From positions 650,439-714,438 of the forward strand of contig NZ_KE387163.1 in assembly GCF_000430545.1 (NCBI RefSeq): a stretch of DNA of 64,000 bases. Direction: 5' to 3'. The stretch's first letter is position 1. Every line of letters starts with the position of its first letter. Source of the stretch: Tenacibaculum ovolyticum DSM 18103. GTDB taxonomy: Bacteria > Bacteroidota > Bacteroidia > Flavobacteriales > Flavobacteriaceae. This document shows, piece after piece, positions 52,363-60,851 of the stretch. Under the pieces are notes generated by a model. It did no database searches. It saw only the letters and a program-made list of their open reading frames with translations, and was not told where the DNA came from. A program made the position numbers and the translations under genes.

Positions 52363-52737
52363 TTAAGTAGCTTTTATCGAGTCACCCCATGAAATCACTG
52401 TCCCGAGAATGTGAATTGCTAACTGATCACCATCGCATTCTGGGAACCAAGCATGGCTGAATTGATAATAATCGATTGCACTGATAGAATCGAATCCGTG
52501 AATCTTGTAGCCAGACGAATTTTGAACACAAAACCCAACCAAACCATTCTCTAATCTAATTAAACAAGAACTCGTGCCAATATCAAACCCTGTATCGAAG
52601 GATGGTACATTATCGCTAATCGTTGGGTTCGTACCAAAGAGTCTGGTTACCGTTGTATTATCTGCAATTTTATGCAATTCATTAAAAAGTTGGAGGTAGA
52701 TATCTCCGTTAGGTTTTCTGTATAGTGATTGTGACAT
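52363..52737 (-). CDS. Hypothetical protein in reverse orientation (cassette 10)
   Basis: 124 residues, no signal peptide or membrane segment. Phrases such as FDTGFDIGTSSCLIRLENGLVG near residue 50 and FSHAWFPECDGDQLAIHILGTVISWGDS near the end suggest a small beta-rich binding protein. The gene is visibly less AT-rich than its neighbours, which points to a different origin. It reads against the array direction and so must carry its own promoter in 52738-52948. I do not recognise the family. Confidence 0.55.
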   Translation of the reverse strand: MSQSLYRKPNGDIYLQLFNELHKIADNTTVTRLFGTNPTISDNVPSFDTGFDIGTSSCLIRLENGLVGFCVQNSSGYKIHGFDSISAIDYYQFSHAWFPECDGDQLAIHILGTVISWGDSIKAT

Positions 52738-52948
52738 AATTATTAATTTTAAAAACTCCTACTCTATTTAAAATTGGCTTTTCGGATTCCACCTTTAAAA
52801 TTAAAAATTGACAGCAGCTACTCAATCGAATATTTTTTTTTAATTACACTTCAAAAGTGAGGAAACATTAAATTTATTTTTGAAAAAATGTAATAAAGCT
52901 TAGGTTTTTGGTCATAAGAAAGATGATTAATAGTAAAAGAAAAAAAGG

Positions 52949-53079
52949 ATCTAACAAAATATAAACGTAATAGCGATTTTATTACTTTAATCAAAGTTTT
53001 GTACATTTATCAAATGTAGTAGTAACTTGAAATATCTAAACTTTTAACCCCGCTACTATACTTATACAAACCGTAAGAG
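52949..53079 (+). repeat. attC-like site I (about 131 nt)
   Basis: Left AAC (52953-52955), AAA spacer, arm ATATAAACGTAATAGCG. Right side on the bottom strand: TAC, 5-base spacer, GTATAAGTATAGTAGCG. Positions 7 and 12 are A versus G. The core is GTAAGAG (53073-53079), a variant of GTT. Confidence 0.6.
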
Positions 53080-53094
53080 TGTATTACAAAAATT

Positions 53095-53730
53095 ATGAAA
53101 AAGAAAAGAGCATACATCATACTATTATTACTTATACTTCCCTTTATTCTAATATTAACATCAAATTACTCTGTAGAAAATAATGCTCAAAATAAAACGT
53201 ATTCTGACTCTTCTAAAATTAAAAAAAATAAAGTTGGACTTGTATTAGGTACGGCTAAGACTTTAAAAAACGGTAGGATTAATTTATATTTCAAATACAG
53301 AATTAATGCCACGGTTGAATTATACAAAAAAAATAAAATAGATTTCGTTTTAATTAGTGGTGATAACGGAAATAAAAACTATGATGAACCAACTGATTTC
53401 AAAAATGAATTAATCAAAAAAGGGATACCTGAAAATAAAATTTTCTTAGATTATGCGGGCTTTAGAACGCTTGATTCAGTTGTTAGGTCTAAAGAAATAT
53501 TTGGACAGGAAAACATCACTATCATATCTCAAAAATTCCACAATGAAAGAGCAATTTATTTGGCTGAAAATAACGGAATTAATGCTATTGGTTTTAATGC
53601 CAGAGATGTTTCTGGAAAATATGGACTGAGAGTAAAAGTTCGTGAATACTTAGCTCGTACTAAAGTTTTTGTAGATATTTTGTTTCGTGTAAAACCTAAG
53701 TTTTTAGGTAAGAAAATCGAAATAAAGTAA
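53095..53730 (+). CDS. SanA/YdcF-like DUF218 protein (cassette 11)
   Basis: 211 residues. One N-terminal membrane anchor (AYIILLLLILPFILIL) is followed by a DUF218 domain: VGLVLGTAKTLKNGRINLYFKYRINATVELYKK, FVLISGDNGN near 85, NKIFLDYAGFRTLDSVVRSKEIFG near 122 and ITIISQKFHNERAIYLAENNGI near 145. This is the layout of SanA, an inner-membrane protein that affects envelope permeability (vancomycin exclusion in E. coli). The enzymatic reaction is unknown. It starts 15 bases after the core of site I. The carriage of an envelope gene in a mobile cassette is notable. Confidence 0.82.
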   Translation: MKKKRAYIILLLLILPFILILTSNYSVENNAQNKTYSDSSKIKKNKVGLVLGTAKTLKNGRINLYFKYRINATVELYKKNKIDFVLISGDNGNKNYDEPTDFKNELIKKGIPENKIFLDYAGFRTLDSVVRSKEIFGQENITIISQKFHNERAIYLAENNGINAIGFNARDVSGKYGLRVKVREYLARTKVFVDILFRVKPKFLGKKIEIK

Positions 53731-53741
53731 AAACGCATTCT

Positions 53742-53937
53742 AACAACAACACCTATAAACAATGCAGATTTCGGTGTTTACCCCAAGGGTTTGTCTATTT
53801 TTACGAACATCGCCAAATCTTTTAATTTGGCTTTTTTAAAACGACAAAATTAAAATTAAAACAAAAGCTATTAGCTTCTGTAGACACGAAAATCTGCAGA
53901 TTTTCTACACCATACTATTCATAGCTAAACATTATAA
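53742..53937 (+). repeat. attC-like site J (about 196 nt), last of the array
   Basis: Left AAC (53745-53747), 3-base spacer, arm ACCTATAAACAATG. Right side on the bottom strand: AAT, 4-base spacer, AGCTATGAATAGTA. Positions 7 and 12 are A versus G, with further differences. The core is ATTATAA. The middle hairpin pairs GCCAAAT with ATTTGGC. Confidence 0.5.
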
Positions 53938-54188
53938 GCCATAAAAAATAAGAATGCTTAAGTTAAATCCTGTCAATTATAAAAAATAATAGTTACTAAC
54001 CCTACCACTTTGCAAAGTTTTCAATTTAGTGTAAAACTTGCCAACAAATATTTGTAATCTATATCAAGTAAGAGTAAGTAAAACATAAAAATAGCTTTAA
54101 GAAACCTAATAAGGTTTGATTAAAAATGTAAAGCTATAAGAGAGAAAAATACATTTATGCTTTTTAAAAAAAGTCTTACATTTACGTT

Positions 54189-54812
54189 ATGGACATAAAA
54201 TTGGCAGAAGAAGAAAAAATTAAAATATTAAACTCTGAAGACATATACAGAATCATGCAAAAAATTCTGCTTCGAGAAAACAAAATTGATCAAAACAGAG
54301 AACATTTTTGGGTTATTGGCTTGGCAAACAATAGCCGAATTCTTTTTATAGAACTTATTAGTTTAGGAAGCATAAATAAAACCATAGCCGAACCCATGGA
54401 GGTTTTTAGTTTTGCATTGCAAAAAAGAGCTGTAAAAATAATTTTATGTCATAACCACCCAAGCGGGGAATTACAACCATCAGAAGAAGATAAAAATATT
54501 TCTGATCGATTAATTCAAGTAGGAATTATTGTAAATACCAAGGTTCTTGACCATTTAATAATATCTGACAAAAATTATTTAAGTTTTGCTGATACTGGTC
54601 TTTTAAATGAATTAAAAAAGAGCACAAAATATGTTCCTAAATATGTATTAGAACAGCAGATTAGAAAAGAAGCTGTTGAGATTGCTAATAACAAAAAAAC
54701 CGTTGAAATAGCTAAAGAGTTAAAAAGAAATGGAGTTGATAATGAAACAATTGCATTATCAACAGGTCTTTCTCTTATGGAAATTGAAAAATTAAAAGTT
54801 TTAAAAAAATAA
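54189..54812 (+). CDS. RadC-like JAB-domain protein with extra C-terminal segment
   Basis: 207 residues. The JAB/MPN metal motif is complete: E near residue 66, HNHPSGELQPSEED near 96 and LDHLIISD near 123. RadC proteins are common next to mobile regions; a repair role was withdrawn and the true activity is unclear, although the zinc hydrolase fold is certain. The C-terminal 50 residues (EIANNKKTVEIAKELKRNGVDNETIALSTGLSLMEIEKL in part) match the tail seen in PD-(D/E)XK (Rpn-type) transposase-like nucleases, an uncommon addition. It begins about 250 bases after the last repeat site, so it is probably outside the array. Confidence 0.82.
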   Translation: MDIKLAEEEKIKILNSEDIYRIMQKILLRENKIDQNREHFWVIGLANNSRILFIELISLGSINKTIAEPMEVFSFALQKRAVKIILCHNHPSGELQPSEEDKNISDRLIQVGIIVNTKVLDHLIISDKNYLSFADTGLLNELKKSTKYVPKYVLEQQIRKEAVEIANNKKTVEIAKELKRNGVDNETIALSTGLSLMEIEKLKVLKK

Positions 54813-54866
54813 ACTTACTTTAAAAATATATTAAAGCCAAAAACTCAATTGTTTTTACAAAACAAA

Positions 54867-54897
54867 AATGAGCTTGATTAATTATCAAACTCATTTC
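54867..54897. terminator. Hairpin between convergent genes
   Basis: TGAG, one mismatch, TTGAT pairs with ATCAA, one mismatch, CTCA, flanked by A and T residues. It lies between the RadC-like gene and the minus-strand gene at 54965. Confidence 0.5.
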
Positions 54898-54964
54898 TAT
54901 TAATGTAGTACCTAAAATCATATTTTACTGCATTTACACACCAAAATACATAAGACTAAACAAA

Positions 54965-55189
54965 TTAATCTAAACCTTCCATTTCTTTATCGTAAAACTC
55001 CCCTGCTTTATCCATTAAATCAGCCAATTCTGCAGTTATATCCTCTTCTTTCTCACCTGTTAAATCCTCAAACCACTCTACTTCATCATCCTTTAAATTA
55101 ATTAAAAAACGTGGATATTCAGTATGTAATACAAAAATGTCTTCTGGATGTTCACTATTATCTGCTAATAAAAATTTTGGTAAATTCAT
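54965..55189 (-). CDS. Small acidic protein, unknown function
   Basis: 74 residues, strongly acidic (GEKEEDITAELADLMDKAGEFYDKEMEGLD at its end in two segments), starting MNLPKFLLADNSEHPEDIF. It has no signal or membrane segment. I have seen similar proteins of 70-80 residues in Flavobacteriaceae, where the order with a MATE gene may be conserved. It follows the MATE gene by 20 bases on the same strand and is probably co-transcribed. No function known. Confidence 0.68.
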   Translation of the reverse strand: MNLPKFLLADNSEHPEDIFVLHTEYPRFLINLKDDEVEWFEDLTGEKEEDITAELADLMDKAGEFYDKEMEGLD

Positions 55190-55209
55190 GAAAATGTATT
55201 TTTTATATT

Positions 55210-56604
55210 TTATTCTTCTGTAGTAATTACAGAATTTGTTTTAATCAATTTTAAAGTTAATCTATTAAATCTAATAAATAATAAGATAGATGCCGTAGTT
55301 AAACCAGCCAATAAACCCAACCAAATACCAAAACTACCATAAGTTTCTTTAGTACCAAGAAAATAACTAATAGGAAAACCAATCATCCAATAAGATATAA
55401 AAGTAATAATTGTTGGAATCTTTACATCTTGTAACCCACGTAAAGCTCCTAAAACAACGACTTGAATACTATCTGATATTTGAAAAAATGCTGCTACTAT
55501 TAATAAATTTGCTGCAATTTTCATTACTTCCATATTATCTGCATAATTTTCAACATCACTTAAATCTACATATAAATTAGGAAGCGATTTATTAAATAAA
55601 TAAAAAAATGTTGCAAAGCCTACCGCTAAAATAATACCTAATAAAAAAATAGAAAAAGCTATTCTTCTAAGGTCAGAAAACTTTTGTAAACCCTTTTGGT
55701 TTCCTACTCTTATCATAGATGCTACGCTTAACCCCATGGCAACCATAAATGTCATTGATGATAAATTTAATGCTATTTGATTAGCTGCTTGTGCATTTTT
55801 ACCTAATAAACCACTTAACCAAATAGCAGCAGTAAATATACCCACTTCAAAAAACATTTGCATAGCGCTTGGTGCTCCCAAATTAATTATTTTTCGTAGC
55901 ATTAATTTATCAAGTACAAATAACTTAATATTGGTTACTAATTTTTTAGAGCGTTCTTTTCTTTTTAACATCCACCAAAGGTGTAATACCATAACGAATC
56001 GAGAAAGCAATGTTCCGTATGCTGCACCTACAATTCCCATTTCAGGAAAACCAAATTTCCCGAAAATCAACAAATAATTTAAAATAACATTTAAAACATT
56101 TGCCAAAATTGTAGCATACATAGGATAACGTGTCATCGACAAACCATCGCTAAACTGTTTAAACGCCTGAAAAATAATCATTGGTATTAAAGAAAAAGCA
56201 ACTAAATCTAAATACGGAATTGCTAATTCTACAACCTCTAAAGGTTGCTTCATTAAATACATTAAAGGTTTTGAACAAAAAACCAATAAAAACATTAAAA
56301 TCCCTATAGCAGTACATAAAAAAAGTCCGTGTTTAAATGTAGCTTTAGCTTCCTTAAAGTTATTAGAAGAATCTGCTTCTGCTATTAAAGGTGTAATTGC
56401 TGTTGAAAACCCTATTCCTAAAGACATTGCAATAAACATAAAGCTATTCCCCAAAGAAACAGCTGCTAACTCTGCCGTTCCTAATTGCCCTACCATAATA
56501 TTATCTACAAAACTAACAAAGGTATGTCCTAACATTCCTAACATTACTGGTGCTGCTAGTTTCCAATTGTACTTAAATTCTGATGTATATTGCTGTAAAT
56601 TCAA
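55210..56604 (-). CDS. MATE family multidrug efflux transporter
   Basis: 464 residues, 12 transmembrane helices, full length. The N-terminal half begins with a helix containing PVMLGMLGHTFVSFVDNIMVGQLG and the second half with GAPSAMQMFFEVGIFTAAIW, the two pseudo-symmetric openings of MATE proteins of the NorM/YdhE branch. It exports cationic drugs or metabolites in exchange for sodium ions or protons. It lies upstream of a small acidic protein and is divergent from tpx. Confidence 0.93.
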   Translation of the reverse strand: MNLQQYTSEFKYNWKLAAPVMLGMLGHTFVSFVDNIMVGQLGTAELAAVSLGNSFMFIAMSLGIGFSTAITPLIAEADSSNNFKEAKATFKHGLFLCTAIGILMFLLVFCSKPLMYLMKQPLEVVELAIPYLDLVAFSLIPMIIFQAFKQFSDGLSMTRYPMYATILANVLNVILNYLLIFGKFGFPEMGIVGAAYGTLLSRFVMVLHLWWMLKRKERSKKLVTNIKLFVLDKLMLRKIINLGAPSAMQMFFEVGIFTAAIWLSGLLGKNAQAANQIALNLSSMTFMVAMGLSVASMIRVGNQKGLQKFSDLRRIAFSIFLLGIILAVGFATFFYLFNKSLPNLYVDLSDVENYADNMEVMKIAANLLIVAAFFQISDSIQVVVLGALRGLQDVKIPTIITFISYWMIGFPISYFLGTKETYGSFGIWLGLLAGLTTASILLFIRFNRLTLKLIKTNSVITTEE

Positions 56605-56686
56605 AACTTCTATTATTTCGAGATGCGAAGATAACTTTTTTAGTAGTCGACTGCGTTTATCTTCTTCATTTTTTAATTAATTTAAT

Positions 56687-56694
56687 TACCTTTG
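56687..56694 (+). promoter_or_regulatory. -7 promoter element of tpx
   Basis: TACCTTTG matches TAnnTTTG. It lies 22 bases before the tpx start; no convincing -33 box is seen. Confidence 0.45.
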
Positions 56695-56716
56695 ATTTTT
56701 ATAAAACAAACAGAAA

Positions 56717-57214
56717 ATGGCTTCAATAACACTACAAGGAAATACAATAGAAACAATAGGTAACTTACCAGAATTAGGTAGTAAAGCAATCGACTTTTCT
56801 TTAGTCGCAACCGATTTATCAATTAAAAAACTAGCTGATTTTTCAGGTAGCCGATTAATATTAAACATTTTCCCTAGTGTTGATACTGGTACTTGCGCTA
56901 CTTCAGTTAGAGAGTTTAACAAAAAAGTTGCTGATTTAGATAATACAAAAGTTTTATGTATTTCTAGAGATTTACCATTCGCGCAAGGGCGTTTTTGTGG
57001 AGCTGAAGGTATTGAAAATGTTGTAATGTTATCTGATTTTTCAGCAGGTAAGTTTGGTAAAGATTATGGTTTAGAGGTTAAAAATGGACCTTTAGCAACT
57101 TTACATTCACGTTGTATTGTTATAATTAACGAAGAAGGAACTATTACCTATACTGAACAAGTAAATGAAATTGTTGACGAACCAAATTACGAAGCTGCTT
57201 TAAAAACTTTATAA
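56717..57214 (+). CDS. tpx: Thiol peroxidase, atypical 2-Cys peroxiredoxin
   Basis: 165 residues, full length. The peroxidatic cysteine is in PSVDTGTCATSVREFNK (about residue 60) and the resolving cysteine in DLPFAQGRFCG (about 94), the two-Cys Tpx layout. The GDLP-type N terminus and the final EVNEIVDEPNYEAAL are typical. It reduces hydrogen and lipid peroxides with thioredoxin in the cytoplasm. It starts a plus-strand run with dgkA (6 bases after) and ftsK. Confidence 0.96.
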   Translation: MASITLQGNTIETIGNLPELGSKAIDFSLVATDLSIKKLADFSGSRLILNIFPSVDTGTCATSVREFNKKVADLDNTKVLCISRDLPFAQGRFCGAEGIENVVMLSDFSAGKFGKDYGLEVKNGPLATLHSRCIVIINEEGTITYTEQVNEIVDEPNYEAALKTL

Positions 57215-57220
57215 TACTTT

Positions 57221-57601
57221 ATGAAAAATCCCAATGATGGTTTTATCAGAGGAAGGTTGCGTAGTATAACGTTTGCTTTAAAAGGAATGTGGTTATTAAT
57301 AACTACTGAAGATAGCATTAAAGCGCAACTTTTTTTTGGTTTAATGGCTACATTTTTAGGTTTTTATTTTAATATTTCAATGACTGAATGGATGATTCAA
57401 TGTATGCTTATTGGCATGATTTTGGTTGCCGAAGCTTTAAATACCGCAATTGAAAAAGTAGCTGACTTTATACATCCTGATTATCATGAAAAAATAGGTT
57501 TCATAAAAGATATAGCTGCTGGAGGCCCTGCCTTTGCAGCCCTAGCATCATTGATTATTGCGGGTATAATTTATATTCCTAAAATAATAGCTATATTGTA
57601 A
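57221..57601 (+). CDS. dgkA: Diacylglycerol/undecaprenol kinase family protein
   Basis: 126 residues with three or four membrane helices and the DgkA signature: GRLRSITFALKGMW at the start, EALNTAIEKVADFI (the E and N residues that bind Mg-ATP) and HEKIGFIKDIAAGGPAF with the catalytic glutamate on the helix. In Gram-positives this family phosphorylates undecaprenol; in E. coli it phosphorylates diacylglycerol. In Bacteroidota the true lipid is uncertain. It is co-transcribed with tpx. Confidence 0.9.
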   Translation: MKNPNDGFIRGRLRSITFALKGMWLLITTEDSIKAQLFFGLMATFLGFYFNISMTEWMIQCMLIGMILVAEALNTAIEKVADFIHPDYHEKIGFIKDIAAGGPAFAALASLIIAGIIYIPKIIAIL

Positions 57602-57628
57602 CGTTCAATATTTTTCTAATATAAATAC

Positions 57629-60073
57629 ATGGCAAAAAAAAAGATAACAACTCAAAAGAAACAACCTATAAATAATTCAATTAAAAAAGTTTCTTCTTTT
57701 TTTTCATACAGACATAATCAAACCATTTTAGGAGCATTTTTAGTGCTTTTTTCGATATTTTTAACAATTGCATTTATCTCTTTTTTCTTTTCATGGCAAG
57801 AAGATCAAAGTGCATTATCACAATTTTATAATAGAGCAATTCCTACTAAAAATTTACTAGGAAAAATAGGTGCAAAACTAAGTAACTTCTTTATTTTTAA
57901 AGGGTTCGGTTTTGGCGCCTTTGTTTTGCCTTTTATCTTATTTTTAACAGGATCTAGAATATTATTACACACAAATTTAAAAAGAATAATAATTTCTTGG
58001 AATTGGGGGTTATTAACAATGCTATGGTTTTCTACAGCTTTAGGCTTTATTGAGAAAAAAAATGCCCTTTTATCAGGTATTATTGGTTTTGAACTTAACG
58101 AATATCTACAAACTTTTTTAGGAAAAACAGGGTTAATTATTTTATTAGTTTTCTTTTTAATTGCATATCTAATTATTCGATTTAGTATTACTCCTGAAGA
58201 AATTAACGAAAAGATAAAAAAATCTAAAGAAAAAGAAGCCGCAGCTAATGCTTCTAAATATGAAGCGATAAAACAAGCTTCTAAAGATACAAATACTGTA
58301 AACGACGGTGAAAAAAAATTAGATAATGAAAAAACTAATTTTGAAAAATCTGTTGAAGATTTACAACCAACCATTACAAAACATTCTGAAGTAAGCACTT
58401 CTACCGATATTAAAAAAGAAGAAATAACTTTAGAAGTAAGCCAAAAAGAAGAACCTTCTATAAAAATTTCAGAAGAAACAATAAAAGAAGTTGAAATTGC
58501 TATTGAAAAAAGTTCGGAAGAAAAAAGTGTTACCGAAAACTTATCGGATCAATTAGTAAAAGATTTTGGAGAGTTTGACCCTACTTTAGATTTAGGCAAC
58601 TTTAAATTTCCAACATTTAACTTATTAAAAGAATATAACGAAACAATTTCTATAGATCCAGAAGAACTTGAGGCTAATAAAAACCGAATTGTAGAAACTC
58701 TTAAAAACTATAAAATTGGTATTGCTCAAATTAAAGCAACTGTAGGGCCAACAATTACATTATATGAAATTGTACCTGAAGCTGGAATTAGAATTTCTAA
58801 AATTAAAAACCTAGAAGATGATATTGCCCTATCACTTTCGGCATTAGGTATTCGTATTATTGCCCCTATTCCTGGAAAAGGAACTATTGGTATTGAAGTT
58901 CCAAATAAAAAATCGACCATTGTATCAATGCATTCTGTTATTTCTTCTAAGAAATTTCAAGAATCTCAAATGGAATTACCAATTGCTTTAGGTAAAACTA
59001 TTTCTAACGAAACCTTTGTTGTTGATTTAGCAAAAATGCCTCACTTACTAATGGCAGGTGCAACTGGGCAAGGTAAATCTGTAGGATTAAATGCTGTATT
59101 AACATCATTACTGTACAAAAAACACCCTGCCGAAGTTAAATTTGTTTTAGTTGATCCTAAAAAAGTTGAACTTACATTATTTAATAAAATTGAACGCCAT
59201 TATTTAGCTAAATTACCAGACAGTGAAGATGCTATTATTACAGATACAACCAAAGTTGTAAATACACTAAACTCTTTGTGTATAGAAATGGATAATCGTT
59301 ACGACATGCTTAAAAACGCAATGGTTCGTAATATTAAAGAATACAACACCAAATTTAAAACAAGAAAATTAAATCCTGAAAACGGGCATAAATTCTTACC
59401 CTATATTGTTTTAGTTATTGATGAATTTGCTGATTTAATAATGACAGCAGGTAAAGAAGTAGAAACTCCTATTGCTCGTTTAGCTCAATTAGCACGTGCC
59501 ATTGGTATTCATTTAATTGTAGCTACTCAAAGACCTTCTGTAAATGTAATTACAGGTATAATCAAGGCGAATTTCCCTGCACGAATTGCCTTTAGGGTAA
59601 CTTCAAAAATTGATTCTAGAACCATTTTAGATGCTGGTGGAGCAGATCAATTAATTGGTCGTGGAGATATGCTATATACTGCTGGGAATGATTTAGACAG
59701 AATTCAATGTGCTTTTGTTGATACTCCTGAAGTAGAAAAAATAACCGATTTTATTGGTTCACAACGTGCTTATCCTGAAGCTCATCTATTACCAGAATAT
59801 GTTGGTGAAGAAGGTGGCACAAATGTTGATATAGACATTGCAGACAGAGATAAATTGTTTAAAAATGCTGCTGAAGTTATTGTTACTGCACAACAAGGTT
59901 CGGCATCGTTATTGCAACGTAAATTAAAGTTAGGCTACAATAGAGCTGGTAGATTAATTGATCAACTAGAAGCTGCAGGTATTGTAGGTCCTTTTGAAGG
60001 AAGTAAAGCAAGACAAGTATTAGTTCCTGATTTTGTTGCTCTTGAACAATTATTAGAAAATGAAAAAAAATAA
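57629..60073 (+). CDS. ftsK: DNA translocase FtsK
   Basis: 814 residues. Four N-terminal membrane helices (to about 190) are followed by a charged linker (about 195-330). The RecA-like motor has Walker A GATGQGKSVG near residue 477 and Walker B YIVLVIDEFADLI near 595, and a winged-helix gamma domain lies at the end (SASLLQRKLKLGYNRAGRLIDQLEAAGIV). It pumps chromosome ends through the division septum and activates XerCD. The linker is short compared with E. coli, normal for Bacteroidota. It is followed by a LolA-like gene. Confidence 0.97.
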   Translation: MAKKKITTQKKQPINNSIKKVSSFFSYRHNQTILGAFLVLFSIFLTIAFISFFFSWQEDQSALSQFYNRAIPTKNLLGKIGAKLSNFFIFKGFGFGAFVLPFILFLTGSRILLHTNLKRIIISWNWGLLTMLWFSTALGFIEKKNALLSGIIGFELNEYLQTFLGKTGLIILLVFFLIAYLIIRFSITPEEINEKIKKSKEKEAAANASKYEAIKQASKDTNTVNDGEKKLDNEKTNFEKSVEDLQPTITKHSEVSTSTDIKKEEITLEVSQKEEPSIKISEETIKEVEIAIEKSSEEKSVTENLSDQLVKDFGEFDPTLDLGNFKFPTFNLLKEYNETISIDPEELEANKNRIVETLKNYKIGIAQIKATVGPTITLYEIVPEAGIRISKIKNLEDDIALSLSALGIRIIAPIPGKGTIGIEVPNKKSTIVSMHSVISSKKFQESQMELPIALGKTISNETFVVDLAKMPHLLMAGATGQGKSVGLNAVLTSLLYKKHPAEVKFVLVDPKKVELTLFNKIERHYLAKLPDSEDAIITDTTKVVNTLNSLCIEMDNRYDMLKNAMVRNIKEYNTKFKTRKLNPENGHKFLPYIVLVIDEFADLIMTAGKEVETPIARLAQLARAIGIHLIVATQRPSVNVITGIIKANFPARIAFRVTSKIDSRTILDAGGADQLIGRGDMLYTAGNDLDRIQCAFVDTPEVEKITDFIGSQRAYPEAHLLPEYVGEEGGTNVDIDIADRDKLFKNAAEVIVTAQQGSASLLQRKLKLGYNRAGRLIDQLEAAGIVGPFEGSKARQVLVPDFVALEQLLENEKK

Positions 60074-60108
60074 CAATCATAAAAATTTCCAAAACGGAAG
60101 AAAATAAA

Positions 60109-60762
60109 ATGAAAAAAATAAGATTATTATTTATCGGATTATTTATTAGTTTAAACATGGTAGCTCAAAGTTCTTCTTCTGAAGCTAAAAAATTATTAGA
60201 CGAAGTATCTAGTAAAATGGGAGCTTATAATAATATGGTTATCGGGTTTAACTCCTCTTTAATCAATAAAGAAGCTGGTATTACAAACGACCCACCAATA
60301 CGAGGAGAGATTACTCTTTCTGGTGAAAAATACAATTTAGATTACTTAGGTAATAATTTTGTTTTTGATGGAAGTAAACTAGTTATTATTAATCAAGAAG
60401 AAAAAGAAGTTACCATTTCAAATGGAGATTTAGAAGAAGAAGATGGGTTTATTTATCCTTCTAAATTATTAACTTTTTATAAAGAGGGTTACATCTTCTC
60501 AATGGGAAAGTTAAAAAACAATAATGGTCGCAAAGTTCAATTTGTAGATTTAACACCTATTGATAGTAATTCAGATATTATTAAAGTTCAATTAGGTATT
60601 GATGCTAAAACTAAACATATTTATAAATTAGTTCAAATAGGATCTAACGGAGCCGAAACTACTTTTACAATAACTAGATTTAAAAGTAATCAGCCTATAT
60701 CTAAAAATTTATTTTTATTCGATAAAAGCAAATACACAAAACAAGGCTATTTTATCGATTAA
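60109..60762 (+). CDS. lolA: LolA-like outer-membrane lipoprotein carrier
   Basis: 217 residues with a signal peptide (MKKIRLLFIGLFISLNMVAQ) and the half-barrel fold of LolA/LolB, seen in the series of strands such as GEITLSGEKYNLDYLGNNFVFDGSKLVIINQEEKEVTIS (read in pieces, residues 64-102) and LGIDAKTKHIYKLVQIGS near 164. LolA carries lipoproteins across the periplasm. It follows ftsK by 35 bases, a pairing that also occurs in other bacteria (ftsK-lolA). The sequence is divergent, so it could serve another lipid. Confidence 0.82.
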   Translation: MKKIRLLFIGLFISLNMVAQSSSSEAKKLLDEVSSKMGAYNNMVIGFNSSLINKEAGITNDPPIRGEITLSGEKYNLDYLGNNFVFDGSKLVIINQEEKEVTISNGDLEEEDGFIYPSKLLTFYKEGYIFSMGKLKNNNGRKVQFVDLTPIDSNSDIIKVQLGIDAKTKHIYKLVQIGSNGAETTFTITRFKSNQPISKNLFLFDKSKYTKQGYFID

Positions 60763-60812
60763 TTTTATAAAATCAAGTTTTGTTAATGACTTTTTATATC
60801 ATTAACAAAACT

Positions 60813-60846
60813 TTTGTTTTTTTATTCATCTAACCTACTACCTTTG
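60813..60846 (+). promoter_or_regulatory. Promoter of the lptG-ribB unit
   Basis: TTTG (60813-60816) and TACCTTTG (60839-60846), 22 bases apart, fit the Bacteroidota promoter. The implied start of transcription lies almost on the GTG start codon at 60852, so the messenger may be nearly leaderless. Confidence 0.5.
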
Positions 60847-60851
60847 CTTCT

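Noticed and set aside
36555..53937. CRISPR array as explanation of the repeats
   Set aside because: The repeats are 77-196 nt, imperfect, internally symmetric, and separated by genes of 0.8-6 kb; there are no short direct repeats with uniform spacers and no cas genes.
57826..58398. 190-codon minus-strand frame inside ftsK
   Set aside because: Opposite-strand shadow of the membrane and linker region of ftsK; the low-complexity coding there leaves the reverse frame open by chance.
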